9,901 bases of DNA from Clostridiaceae bacterium (lineage in GTDB: Bacteria; Bacillota; Clostridia; Lutisporales; Lutisporaceae). Below the pieces are notes generated by a model. That model made no database searches, was not told where the DNA came from, and saw only the letters and a program-made list of their open reading frames with translations. A program made the translations under genes and the position numbers. Location: assembly GCA_028697435.1 (NCBI GenBank), contig JAQVFD010000058.1:1-9901 (forward strand), given 5' to 3'. Each line of letters begins with the position of its first letter. Position 1 is the first letter of the stretch. Positions 1-6,477 of this stretch are shown here, piece by piece.

Positions 1-1116
1 TGGATTTATCTGAGCCTGAAGGGCCTTTACTTCTGCTTTTACAGCCAGCTCTTCCAGTTTACCTACTTTGCTTATCTCTATTTGTGTTGATATCAATTGA
101 GATAATCCTATGGCCAGTTTTTCATGAGTAAAGGATATTCCGTTTCTTTTTGCAAAGTATAGCTTAAGTGTACCGATAATTTCATCTTTTTCCGTCAAAG
201 GTACAATAATTCCGGACTTCAGCTGACAGTTTTCCGATGAGCAATCAATTTCTTCCGGAGAATTTATTATCCGCATCTGCCCATTCTTTATTGCTTCCTT
301 TGTAGCAAAAGTCTGTATCGGGTCTCCGGCTATATGATGATCCGAGCCAAGTCCTACATGTGCCAGTATTGTAGTTTTATCAGTAATTGAGACTGCAGCC
401 GCACCGGTAGATTCTTTAATTATTTCACATACTTTTTCTAAGGAAGCACCGGTAATTTCCCTAAAATAAGGGAGTGTCTTATTTGCTATTTCCAGGGCTA
501 ATTGAGCTTGCATCGCAGCAATTTGCTCTTTTTCCTTAAAGCTGTTTTGAATCAATAGTATGAGAATACATATCACTACAGCATTTGTAAAGCTCATTGG
601 CAAATATATACTTTTTACAATAGTGAGGGCACTTGAATAAGGTTTGGATATCATTAAGATAAGAATCATTTCAACACTTTCGATTATTATGCCTCCCGCA
701 AGTCCATAATGCCACTTCTCATATCGGATTCCTTTTTTATATAACAGGGCAGAAAGAAGTCCGGCAAGAACGGTGGATATTGCGCAAGGAATGGAGGTTA
801 TTCCTCCAATATCATAAAGAAATCTGTGTAGACCTGCAATAATACCCGATACAATGCCGACAAAGGGACCGCATATTATGCCTCCTGCCATTACACCGAT
901 AATTCGCGTGTTAGCGATTGCACCATATACATCCGTTCCGGTATATGTACTGATAATTCCAAATATGGCGAAAATTATAGATAAAATAAACAGATCTGAT
1001 TTTTTGAAAGCATCTTTTTGAATTATCTTTTTGAATATTGGTAAGTTTGAAACAATAAAAGCAACTATAATTACATAAATCAAGCTGTTTATTAGGTTTC
1101 TAATAAGATCAATCAT
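1..1116 (-). CDS. LytS-type sensor histidine kinase, N-terminal part (partial at window edge)
   Basis: This is the first 372 codons of a membrane sensor kinase of the LytS/YpdA type; the gene runs off the left edge. After a short N-terminal membrane segment (about residues 7-24) there are several hydrophobic helices to about residue 190. These carry the features of the 5TM-5TMR_LYT domain, including RIIGVMAGGIICGPFVG (71-87) and GLHRFLYDIGG (95-105). A GAF-like domain follows (about 215-350), then a linker ending KALQAQINP. In this family the H-box reads NPHFLFN, so the window stops just before the phosphoacceptor histidine. LytS kinases signal to LytTR response regulators and often control autolysis or carbon-source transporters; the ligand here is unknown. 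The ATG at 1116 is the first start after an in-frame stop, with AAGGAG 14 bases upstream, an unusually long gap. It lies 58 bases downstream of the rubrerythrin gene with no clear promoter of its own. Confidence 0.88.
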   Translation of the reverse strand, partial: MIDLIRNLINSLIYVIIVAFIVSNLPIFKKIIQKDAFKKSDLFILSIIFAIFGIISTYTGTDVYGAIANTRIIGVMAGGIICGPFVGIVSGIIAGLHRFLYDIGGITSIPCAISTVLAGLLSALLYKKGIRYEKWHYGLAGGIIIESVEMILILMISKPYSSALTIVKSIYLPMSFTNAVVICILILLIQNSFKEKEQIAAMQAQLALEIANKTLPYFREITGASLEKVCEIIKESTGAAAVSITDKTTILAHVGLGSDHHIAGDPIQTFATKEAIKNGQMRIINSPEEIDCSSENCQLKSGIIVPLTEKDEIIGTLKLYFAKRNGISFTHEKLAIGLSQLISTQIEISKVGKLEELAVKAEVKALQAQINP

Positions 1117-1143
1117 TTGATTCTTTTAATCTCCTTTTATATA

Positions 1144-1171
1144 ATTGGGGCAAGGTTTCCCTTGCCCCAAT
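1144..1171 (-). terminator. 12-bp hairpin between rubrerythrin and lytS-like genes
   Basis: A perfect inverted repeat has arms ATTGGGGCAAGG (1144-1155) and CCTTGCCCCAAT (1160-1171) with a 4-base loop. It starts 3 bases past the rubrerythrin stop codon. On the minus strand it is followed by TATATAAAAGGAG, not a run of T, so it is a poor intrinsic terminator. It may instead stabilise the rubrerythrin mRNA 3' end or attenuate read-through into the kinase gene, whose ribosome binding site is immediately downstream. Confidence 0.6.
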
Positions 1172-1174
1172 GCT

Positions 1175-1630
1175 TTACCAAACCTCTGGGTATGCAGTGC
1201 CTACATACAAATTCTCCAAATTAGTCTTATGTCCTTGTTCCATTGTAGCCAGAGCAAGAAATGCTTTCTTCTGTTCATCATCAGTACTGATAGCTGCAAA
1301 TTCTTTATACATATCCATTGCTTCTTCTTCCCGTTTCATTGCCAGGGCAATAGCATCAGCGGGTTTCATATCAATGGAAAGCTTAGGCTTGTCTACGGAT
1401 TCCGCAACCTTGTAGTCTGAAGTCTCATCGAACTTTAATTCTTTTCCGGTGTCTTTAAGATAATCTTGAAGTAAAACTTTATGTGATAATTCGTCTTTTG
1501 CAAGATCCTCAAATATTTTTACAATACTATTGTCCTTTGCCTTCTTTGCTACATCTCTATAGAACAAATAAGCTTCTTCTTCGTTACTTATTGCAGCTGA
1601 AATTATTCTTTTGTACCCTTCAAGAGTCAT
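1175..1630 (-). CDS. Rubrerythrin-family diiron protein without rubredoxin domain
   Basis: A 151-residue ferritin-like four-helix protein of the rubrerythrin family. Expected diiron ligands are visible: the glutamates at 17-19, then the ExxH pair in DELSH (Glu47, His50), the glutamates at 101-103, and a second ExxH in MEQGH (Glu131, His134). There is no CxxC rubredoxin domain at the C terminus. It is therefore shorter than classical rubrerythrin (about 190 aa) and resembles sulerythrin-type or stand-alone ferritin-like versions. Such proteins reduce hydrogen peroxide or otherwise handle oxygen stress and iron in anaerobes; an electron donor cannot be assigned here. The ATG at 1630 has GGAGG 8 bases upstream. 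A sigma-A promoter lies just upstream, with a short palindrome overlapping its -10. The family call is firm and the exact reaction is inference. Confidence 0.9.
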   Translation of the reverse strand: MTLEGYKRIISAAISNEEEAYLFYRDVAKKAKDNSIVKIFEDLAKDELSHKVLLQDYLKDTGKELKFDETSDYKVAESVDKPKLSIDMKPADAIALAMKREEEAMDMYKEFAAISTDDEQKKAFLALATMEQGHKTNLENLYVGTAYPEVW

Positions 1631-1665
1631 ATATTAGCCCTCCCTTTTGTTAATATTATAACGTT

Positions 1666-1694
1666 ATTATATATCATCAACCGTTTTCTATCAA
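1666..1694 (-). promoter_or_regulatory. Sigma-A promoter of the rubrerythrin gene
   Basis: On the minus strand there is a -35 TTGATA (1694-1689), a 17-base spacer and a perfect -10 TATAAT (1671-1666). Transcription should begin near 1659, leaving a leader of about 30 bases with the GGAGG site. The palindrome ATAACGTTAT (1658-1667) overlaps the -10 and the expected start site and could be an operator. Confidence 0.8.
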
Positions 1695-1709
1695 GACTAC
1701 GATTTTTTT

Positions 1710-1828
1710 CAGACGCCAGATGCCAGACGCCAGATACCAGATGCCAGAATTCTGGGTATTCCTTCGAAGCCCTTCCCTAGCTCTAGTGTCTGGTGTCTAG
1801 CGTCTCATGTCTGCGCACGCAGTGCGCA
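1710..1828 (+). repeat. Heptamer repeat element, copy A
   Basis: This dispersed element has one arm of five tandem heptamers of pattern CAGAYRC (1710-1744) plus a degenerate sixth. A centre holding CTTCGAAG (1763-1770) follows, then an opposite arm of four heptamers ending in GTC (1784-1811). It ends with a 7-bp hairpin, TGCGCAC and GTGCGCA around a 3-base loop (1812-1828). The two arms are roughly reverse-complementary, so the whole unit could fold as a long imperfect hairpin. It has a clear relative at 9344-9479 in reverse orientation. The end hairpin lies only 3 bases past the cphA stop, so it may form the 3' end of the cphA message, although no T-run follows. No coding potential is seen. 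Confidence 0.85.
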
Positions 1829-1831
1829 TTC

Positions 1832-4459
1832 TTATGCTATTATCTGTTGATTCTTCAACTGACCTGCCTTTATTCTTTCAATTACATCCATGAGCAATTG
1901 ATATTCTTCAAAAAACACAATAACAATATCACCGGGTACTGCATCTAAATATGCTTTTTCCAATGCTTTTTCCTCGGCAAGTTCAGTGAATATTTCCGAT
2001 GGCTTTATGCTTCCCTTTCTGCACCCTTTTTCAAGCAATGCCGCAATCTCCCCCGATTCACGTCCCCGCCTGTCTCTGTCCTCTTTAATGTATAACCTGT
2101 CAAAACAATTACCGCACATATTCCCTATGGTTATTGTACTTGAATCTGTCCTGTCTCCGGGCACTCCGATTATTCCTATAAGGCGACCGGATTTCATTTG
2201 CTTCAGGGAATCAATAACCACTCTATAACCGTCAATATTGTGTCCATAGTCCAATATAACCCTTATTCCATTGATATCATGAATATTGAATCTTCCGGGA
2301 TTGTTATCACTGTCACCTTTAAAGGTTGATAGACCTGCTATTATACTTTCAATTGGTATCCCCAATCCGATAGCACCGGCTATAGCAGCCATACTGTTTC
2401 CAATATTATGTCTTAGTATTCCATTCATGGTGGCGGGAATAACCTTTATTTCAATAAACGGAAGTTCAACTCCTCCTTTATTAATAAATATACAGCTGCC
2501 ATCACTATATATGGCAATTCCGCCGTTAAGAATATGATTTTTAACTTCTTCATTATCTGCGGATAAGGAAAAAAGAATAATATTTGATTTTATCCTTTCC
2601 CGAATGTTCAAGCAATATTGATCATCCGCATTCAAGACCGCATAGCCATTCTGCCTGACTGCTTCTGCTACCAGGGATTTTACATATGCAAGATCTTCAA
2701 GGGTATTTATTTCATCAATCCCCAAATGATCTTCTGTAATATTGGTTACTATGCCTACGTCAGCCATGTCATAGCCCAGTCCCCTGTTTACCAGTCCTCC
2801 CCGGGCAGTTTCCAGTACGGCGTATTCTACCCTCCTATCCATCAATACCGTTCTTGCACTTATGGGTCCTGTATTGTCCCCATGTTTTATCAGTTCCTCA
2901 TTTACATATATGCCGCTGGTGCTGGCCATTCCAACTGTATGCCCCATATGCCTTATTATATGAGCTATCATTCTCGAAGTTGTTGTTTTTCCGTTTGTCC
3001 CTGTCACTGATACTATAGGAATCCTGCTTTTACTACCTTCAGGAAATAACATATTCACTATTGCCCCAGCCACATTTCTTGAAGAGCCACGATATGGATA
3101 ATGATGCATCCTGATTCCCGGTGCTGCATTGATTTCAATTACTGCCCCTCCTGTCTCAGTCAAAGGGTTGGAAATATCGACGGCACAAATATCTACTCCT
3201 GCCACATCCAGACCGATAATACGGGCGGCTTGTGCAATCAATTTCCTGTTTTGATCATGTACCTCATCAGTAACATCAATTGCTACTCCTCCGGTACTCA
3301 GATTGTCATTCTCACGCAAATATACTATTTCGCCGGCACTGGGAATGTCCTCAAGATATAAGTTCCTTTTTTTCAAGTACTGCTCCACTACTTTATCAAT
3401 GATAATCTTCGTCAGAGGCTTTTCATGACCCTCCCCGCGCATGGGATTGCTGTTTTCCCTTTTAATCAGTTCCCGCAGGGTGCTTGCGCCGTCTCCCGTA
3501 ACATGTGCAGAGATCCTGTGAGAAGCTGCTACTACCTCATCTCCCACAACCAATACTCTATAGTAGCTGCCTTTTACATATTTTTCTACCAGAACGGTAT
3601 CCTCATATTCCCTGACTATTTTATAAGCCTCCAATACTTCTTGTGGGTTCCTTAGATTTATGGATACACCCTTTCCGTGACTACCGTAATTAGGCTTTAC
3701 TACAACGGGATAACCTATTTTTTCACAGTATTCAAGAGCCTCCTGCTCATTTTTAAACACCTTTCCTTCAGGTACAGGTATCCCATACTCACTCAGTATA
3801 CTTTTGGTAAGTTCCTTATTACAGGCAATATCAACCGATACACAGCTTGAGTTTTCTGTCAGTGTTGCCTCAATTCTTTTTTGATATTTACCATACCCCA
3901 GCTGCAGAATGCTCCCGTTGCCCAAGCGTATCACCGGTATGTTCTTTCCTTGTGCCTCATTTACTATTGCGGAGGTGCTGACTCCAAAATCTGTTGCAAT
4001 ACAAATTTTTCTGATTTCTTTTAGTCTTTTATTTATATCCGGCAGTTCCCCTGCCAATATTCCTTCTATGATCCCAAATGCAAGCCTTCCTGCCTCTATG
4101 CCCGCATACTCATTTTCATATCCGTAGATAATATTGTATATACCTTTTTCTCCGGTTTCCCTTGTCTTACCGAATCTTATGTCATATCCCAGAATAACTT
4201 GGAGTTCCAGTGCAATATGCTCAATTACATGGGCAAGATATGTTCCTTCCTTAAGCCTCTCAATAAAACCTCCCTCATACCCCATGCAGCAACAATGCTT
4301 TTCCAAACCCGGCAGAAGCTCCTGAATCGTCTCATTGAAACCCTCAATGTCTTTTGTCGGAGTGTCTGCATATTTACCTAAGTCTATTGTCAACTTCACT
4401 ACAGGTTTATAACTGTATATACTTTTCCCTTGATAAGCATGACTGCTTACAATAATCAC
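1832..4459 (-). CDS. cphA: Cyanophycin synthetase
   Basis: An 875-residue enzyme making cyanophycin (multi-L-arginyl-poly-L-aspartate) from Asp, Arg and ATP in the cytoplasm. Three parts are visible. The N domain holds HVIEH (77-81) and FGKTRETG. The ATP-grasp domain (about 205-475) holds KPNYGSHGKG (255-264) and EINAAPGIRMH (442-452) and in this family adds Asp to the backbone. The Mur-ligase-like domain (about 480-875) holds the P-loop GTNGKTTT (487-494), ETARGG, DYGHN (737-741) and GVPGDR and adds Arg side chains. The length is normal for CphA1, and the intact P-loop argues against CphA2. I place the start at GTG 4459, which has AAGGAGG 7 bases upstream and matches where family N-termini begin. 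The in-frame ATG at 4504 would give 890 residues and overlap the cphB stop, but its AGGAG touches the start codon. The gene follows cphB in one operon, 41 bases apart. Confidence 0.95.
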   Translation of the reverse strand: MIIVSSHAYQGKSIYSYKPVVKLTIDLGKYADTPTKDIEGFNETIQELLPGLEKHCCCMGYEGGFIERLKEGTYLAHVIEHIALELQVILGYDIRFGKTRETGEKGIYNIIYGYENEYAGIEAGRLAFGIIEGILAGELPDINKRLKEIRKICIATDFGVSTSAIVNEAQGKNIPVIRLGNGSILQLGYGKYQKRIEATLTENSSCVSVDIACNKELTKSILSEYGIPVPEGKVFKNEQEALEYCEKIGYPVVVKPNYGSHGKGVSINLRNPQEVLEAYKIVREYEDTVLVEKYVKGSYYRVLVVGDEVVAASHRISAHVTGDGASTLRELIKRENSNPMRGEGHEKPLTKIIIDKVVEQYLKKRNLYLEDIPSAGEIVYLRENDNLSTGGVAIDVTDEVHDQNRKLIAQAARIIGLDVAGVDICAVDISNPLTETGGAVIEINAAPGIRMHHYPYRGSSRNVAGAIVNMLFPEGSKSRIPIVSVTGTNGKTTTSRMIAHIIRHMGHTVGMASTSGIYVNEELIKHGDNTGPISARTVLMDRRVEYAVLETARGGLVNRGLGYDMADVGIVTNITEDHLGIDEINTLEDLAYVKSLVAEAVRQNGYAVLNADDQYCLNIRERIKSNIILFSLSADNEEVKNHILNGGIAIYSDGSCIFINKGGVELPFIEIKVIPATMNGILRHNIGNSMAAIAGAIGLGIPIESIIAGLSTFKGDSDNNPGRFNIHDINGIRVILDYGHNIDGYRVVIDSLKQMKSGRLIGIIGVPGDRTDSSTITIGNMCGNCFDRLYIKEDRDRRGRESGEIAALLEKGCRKGSIKPSEIFTELAEEKALEKAYLDAVPGDIVIVFFEEYQLLMDVIERIKAGQLKNQQIIA

Positions 4460-4466
4460 AATACTT

Positions 4467-4473
4467 CCTCCTT
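4467..4473 (-). promoter_or_regulatory. Ribosome binding site that sets the cphA start
   Basis: On the minus strand AAGGAGG is followed by the 7-base spacer AAGTATT and GTG at 4459-4457. This site lies inside the longer in-frame reading frame that opens at 4504 and strongly favours the internal GTG as the true start. Confidence 0.8.
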
Positions 4474-4500
4474 GTATTTTTGAGAAAAAATGATATTCCT

Positions 4501-5313
4501 TCATCTCCTAAGTATTATTTCCTGTTTTTTTATTAAATTAAACCCATATCCCCTTGGCAAAATATGTATCTTTACATTTGTTATTGCGAGAGGGTCATCC
4601 TGGTATTGTTCTGATATGTTCGTATATGAAATTTCTCTACCATCTACAATTGTAACTACCCCGGAGCCTTCCACCATAAATTCCGATTCCTTGTTTACTA
4701 TCATTGCCGTATCTTCATCTATTCCTATTCCCAATACATACGGGTTCTGTGCTACAGCTGCAAGCAGCCTTCCAATCCTTCCCCTCTGGTTAAAATGCTG
4801 ATCGATTATTACTCCTTCCAAAAGACCCATTCCGGGAGCCATCTTAAGTGTGCATTTTCTTGGTGCATCATCGTCTTTTCCCTCCACAACCATTATTTCG
4901 CTCATCATGGAAGCACCCGCACTGGTCCCTGCAATTACTCCGCCCCCTTTGTATACCAGTTTTAGTAATCTATGCACTTCAGTTCCACCCAATATACTGG
5001 AAATTCTCAGTTGGTCCCCGCCCACAAAAAATATGCAGGTTGCTTCCTCAAGTATCTTCAAACCTTCAAGATTATTTGCGGTACCCCTATCAATAATATT
5101 TATCGATACCACACTTCCGGCTCCAAGTTCTTCAAACAGTCTTTTGTATTCCAGTCCTGCCTCTTCAGGACTTTTTGTTGCTGTGGTAATCAAAGCAATA
5201 TGCGAACCTTTTCCTCCTGATAGCTTTATTACTTCTTTCAGTATGGCTTTATCCGTTCTCTTATCCTCCGCTCCCCCTATTATTACAAGGTTTCCTCTTT
5301 CCGATTCAGCCAT
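4501..5313 (-). CDS. cphB: Cyanophycinase (serine peptidase family S51)
   Basis: A 270-residue exopeptidase that releases beta-Asp-Arg dipeptides from cyanophycin. The N-terminus GNLVIIGGAEDK is typical of the family. The nucleophile lies in AGTSAGAS (Ser131). His173 in IIDQHFNQRGR and Glu200 in GIGIDEDTA fit the catalytic Ser-His-Glu triad, one residue off the positions reported for Synechocystis CphB (132/174/201). FFVGGDQ (95-101) is another conserved patch. The length is normal. The ATG at 5313 has GGAGG 11 bases upstream and no alternative in-frame start nearby. It is the first gene of the cphB-cphA operon. Having synthesis and breakdown in one operon suggests a turnover-capable nitrogen and carbon reserve. 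No dipeptidase for beta-Asp-Arg is seen in the window. No signal peptide is seen, so the enzyme should be the cytoplasmic form. Confidence 0.95.
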   Translation of the reverse strand: MAESERGNLVIIGGAEDKRTDKAILKEVIKLSGGKGSHIALITTATKSPEEAGLEYKRLFEELGAGSVVSINIIDRGTANNLEGLKILEEATCIFFVGGDQLRISSILGGTEVHRLLKLVYKGGGVIAGTSAGASMMSEIMVVEGKDDDAPRKCTLKMAPGMGLLEGVIIDQHFNQRGRIGRLLAAVAQNPYVLGIGIDEDTAMIVNKESEFMVEGSGVVTIVDGREISYTNISEQYQDDPLAITNVKIHILPRGYGFNLIKKQEIILRR

Positions 5314-5540
5314 TGACTTTTCTTCCTCCCATCATGAATAAGAAGACAAGAAGAACGCTCCCCTTCCTCATACTTATAATGTTCCAACTAAAGTAAAAAA
5401 ATACATTTGGGAACTTGTTTTAAAGTTAGAAATTCTCTGCTGCGGACCGCCAGTGCGTAAGCAACACGCACAGCTTAATAGCAACAGATAATATAGTTTC
5501 TTTCGAAAAATATTTCTGCCTTACAAAATAATATATAAAG

Positions 5541-5565
5541 TGTCAAAATATACATATATTTGACA
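5541..5565. repeat. Palindrome TGTCAAA-N11-TTTGACA, possible operator
   Basis: Perfect 7-base arms (5541-5547 and 5559-5565) are separated by 11 bases, so the half-site centres are about 18 bases apart. Each arm contains a TTGACA -35 consensus facing outward, one on each strand. It may be a regulator site or simply back-to-back -35 boxes; a good minus-strand -10 is not apparent. Confidence 0.5.
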
Positions 5566-5640
5566 TATTTCTACCTTTTATATCATAAAACGTACATCTG
5601 ATATGAATCTATTGAATTGTAGCTTATATAGATTTAATAT
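5560..5640 (+). promoter_or_regulatory. Candidate promoters for agrBD
   Basis: Two candidates exist. The distal one has a perfect -35 TTGACA (5560-5565) but its best -10, TATCAT (5581-5586), is only 15 bases away. The proximal one is TTGAAT (5612-5617), a 17-base spacer and TAATAT (5635-5640), giving a leader of about 36 bases before the agrB ATG. Both are suboptimal, as is common for promoters that need an activator such as a LytTR protein. I did not find a convincing AgrA-type direct repeat. Confidence 0.4.
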
Positions 5641-5682
5641 TAAAAATAGTATTATGAATATTCAGAAAAGAAGGTTGGTATT

Positions 5683-6300
5683 ATGGAGTTTCCTGAGAGG
5701 ATAAGTTCAAAAATCACAAAAGTTATTGCAGAAGAGCTGGAGGACTTGTCAGAGGAAAAACTTGCCGAAATAGATTATGGCATTGCCGCCTTTATTGCGA
5801 ATTCATATAAAATGGTATTCATATTCATATTAGCCATACTTCTTGGTGTATTCAAATTTTTACTTATAGCAATCGTGAGCTTCGGCGCTCTGCGTACCTT
5901 TGCCTCGGGAGTCCATGCAAAACGTGAGTGGACATGCCTTCCCTCAAGTATATTGGTCTTTTTCGGCATTACTTACCTTGGAATGATATCAAGCTTAAAT
6001 ATATATATCACCGGCTTTGTCTTTATTCTATGCTTTGCGGCAATGCTGAGATATGCGCCGGCAGATACGGAGGAGCGGCCTCTTGTCAGCAGGAAGCTCA
6101 GGAAAAAGCTTAAAGTATTGTCTTGCATGACCGTCCTGGCGCTTTATGCAATTGCTTTTTATAGCATAGGGACAAAAACATCTTCAATAATAACTTTTGC
6201 AGCATTGTTTGAATCAATCTTAATACTACCCGTCACATATAGGCTGGCAGGCAGCATGTATGGGGTGGGATTGGAAATAAGTAATAATAAGGAGGTATAA
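5683..6300 (+). CDS. agrB: AgrB-type autoinducer-processing membrane endopeptidase
   Basis: A 205-residue integral membrane cysteine protease of the AgrB family. It cuts the C-terminal part of the AgrD precursor and helps form the thiolactone ring. The catalytic pair is His78 and Cys85, seven residues apart in RTFASGVHAKREWTC, the same spacing as His77/Cys84 in Staphylococcus aureus AgrB. The N-terminal 35 residues are charged and probably amphipathic. Hydrophobic helices lie at about 44-70, 88-107, 108-124, 144-162 and 166-186, with a basic loop (RKLRKKLK) between. The length is typical. The ATG at 5683 has GAAGG 8 bases upstream. It is directly followed by agrD, whose ribosome binding site lies inside the last agrB codons, so the two are probably translationally coupled. 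The convergent agrC/agrA pair is the likely sensing arm. Confidence 0.93.
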   Translation: MEFPERISSKITKVIAEELEDLSEEKLAEIDYGIAAFIANSYKMVFIFILAILLGVFKFLLIAIVSFGALRTFASGVHAKREWTCLPSSILVFFGITYLGMISSLNIYITGFVFILCFAAMLRYAPADTEERPLVSRKLRKKLKVLSCMTVLALYAIAFYSIGTKTSSIITFAALFESILILPVTYRLAGSMYGVGLEISNNKEV

Positions 6301-6303
6301 TAA

Positions 6304-6441
6304 ATGAAAAGATTCCTAAGACCGTTAATGATTCTTATCAGTACCTTAGCTTTATTTATTGCAAGCACTTCCACAACTGCATGTTTTTGGTGGGCTATAA
6401 GAGAACCCAAAATGCCTGAATCGCTGATAAAGAGAGACTAA
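6304..6441 (+). CDS. agrD: AgrD-type cyclic thiolactone autoinducer precursor (45 aa)
   Basis: This small gene encodes 45 residues in the standard AgrD layout. There is an amphipathic basic N-terminal leader (MKRFLRPLMILISTLALF), a core around TTACFWWA with the ring cysteine at Cys27, and a charged proline-containing tail (REPKMPESLIKRD). The tail pattern of Pro-x-x-Pro-x-x-Leu after the aromatic core is characteristic of clostridial autoinducer precursors. By analogy with staphylococcal and Listeria peptides, the ring should be Cys27 to Ala31 (CFWWA) with a short exocyclic tail of uncertain length. The start is firm: AAGGAGG (6289-6295) lies 8 bases before ATG, inside the end of agrB, and the gap to the agrB stop is 3 bases. 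AgrB is the expected processing enzyme and AgrC the likely receptor. Confidence 0.9.
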   Translation: MKRFLRPLMILISTLALFIASTSTTACFWWAIREPKMPESLIKRD

Positions 6442-6452
6442 AAGTTAAAAAG

Positions 6453-6477
6453 ATGAGAGCACTTCTTATACTCTCAT
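6453..6477. terminator. Bidirectional terminator between agrD and agrC
   Basis: Arms ATGAGAG (6453-6459) and CTCTCAT (6471-6477) surround an 11-base loop. On the plus strand they are followed by TTTTTT, and on the minus strand by CTTTTTAACTTTT. The hairpin can thus end agrBD from one side and agrAC from the other. The agrC stop codon (6476-6474) lies within the right arm. Confidence 0.8.

Larger units (their letters stand above)
5314..5682. promoter_or_regulatory. Divergent intergenic control region between cphB and agrB
   Basis: This 369-base gene-free stretch is mostly AT-rich and must drive cphBA leftward and agrBD rightward. It holds the palindrome at 5541-5565 and the agrB promoter candidates. 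It also holds a GC-rich islet with a small inverted repeat (GTGCGT at 5453-5458, ACGCAC at 5466-5471, 7-base loop). An imperfect inverted pair, GTTCCAA (from 5382) and TTGGGAAC (from 5407), lies near cphB. I could not pick a convincing cphB promoter; a TATAAG on the minus strand near 5375 is the best but has only a T-run at the -35 distance. I saw no gene with a usable ribosome binding site. Confidence 0.6.

Noticed and set aside
1175..1630. Rubrerythrin as a truncated pseudogene because it lacks a rubredoxin domain
   Set aside because: The four-helix domain is complete with both ExxH motifs, a strong promoter, a ribosome binding site and a clean stop followed by a hairpin; domain-less versions are known.
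1710..1828. CRISPR array or coding tandem repeat reading of the heptamer tracts
   Set aside because: Units are 7 bases with no spacers, the arms are mutually inverted, and no cas genes are present.
4460..4504. ATG at 4504 as the cphA start, overlapping the cphB stop as ATGA
   Set aside because: The only upstream AGGAG touches the start codon, while the internal GTG has an ideal ribosome binding site and the family-typical N-terminus.
5422..5430. AAAGTTAGA as a LytTR (AgrA) half-site
   Set aside because: It resembles the loose consensus, but no partner repeat lies at the expected two-turn spacing, and such short matches are frequent in AT-rich DNA.
5453..5471. GTGCGT/ACGCAC inverted repeat as a relic of the heptamer element
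   Set aside because: It shares only a GC-rich cap-like stem; no heptamer units lie next to it, so descent from the element is not supported.
5603..5704. A 33-codon plus-strand reading frame in the agrB leader
   Set aside because: It has no ribosome binding site, overlaps the agrB start in another frame and has no recognisable peptide features.
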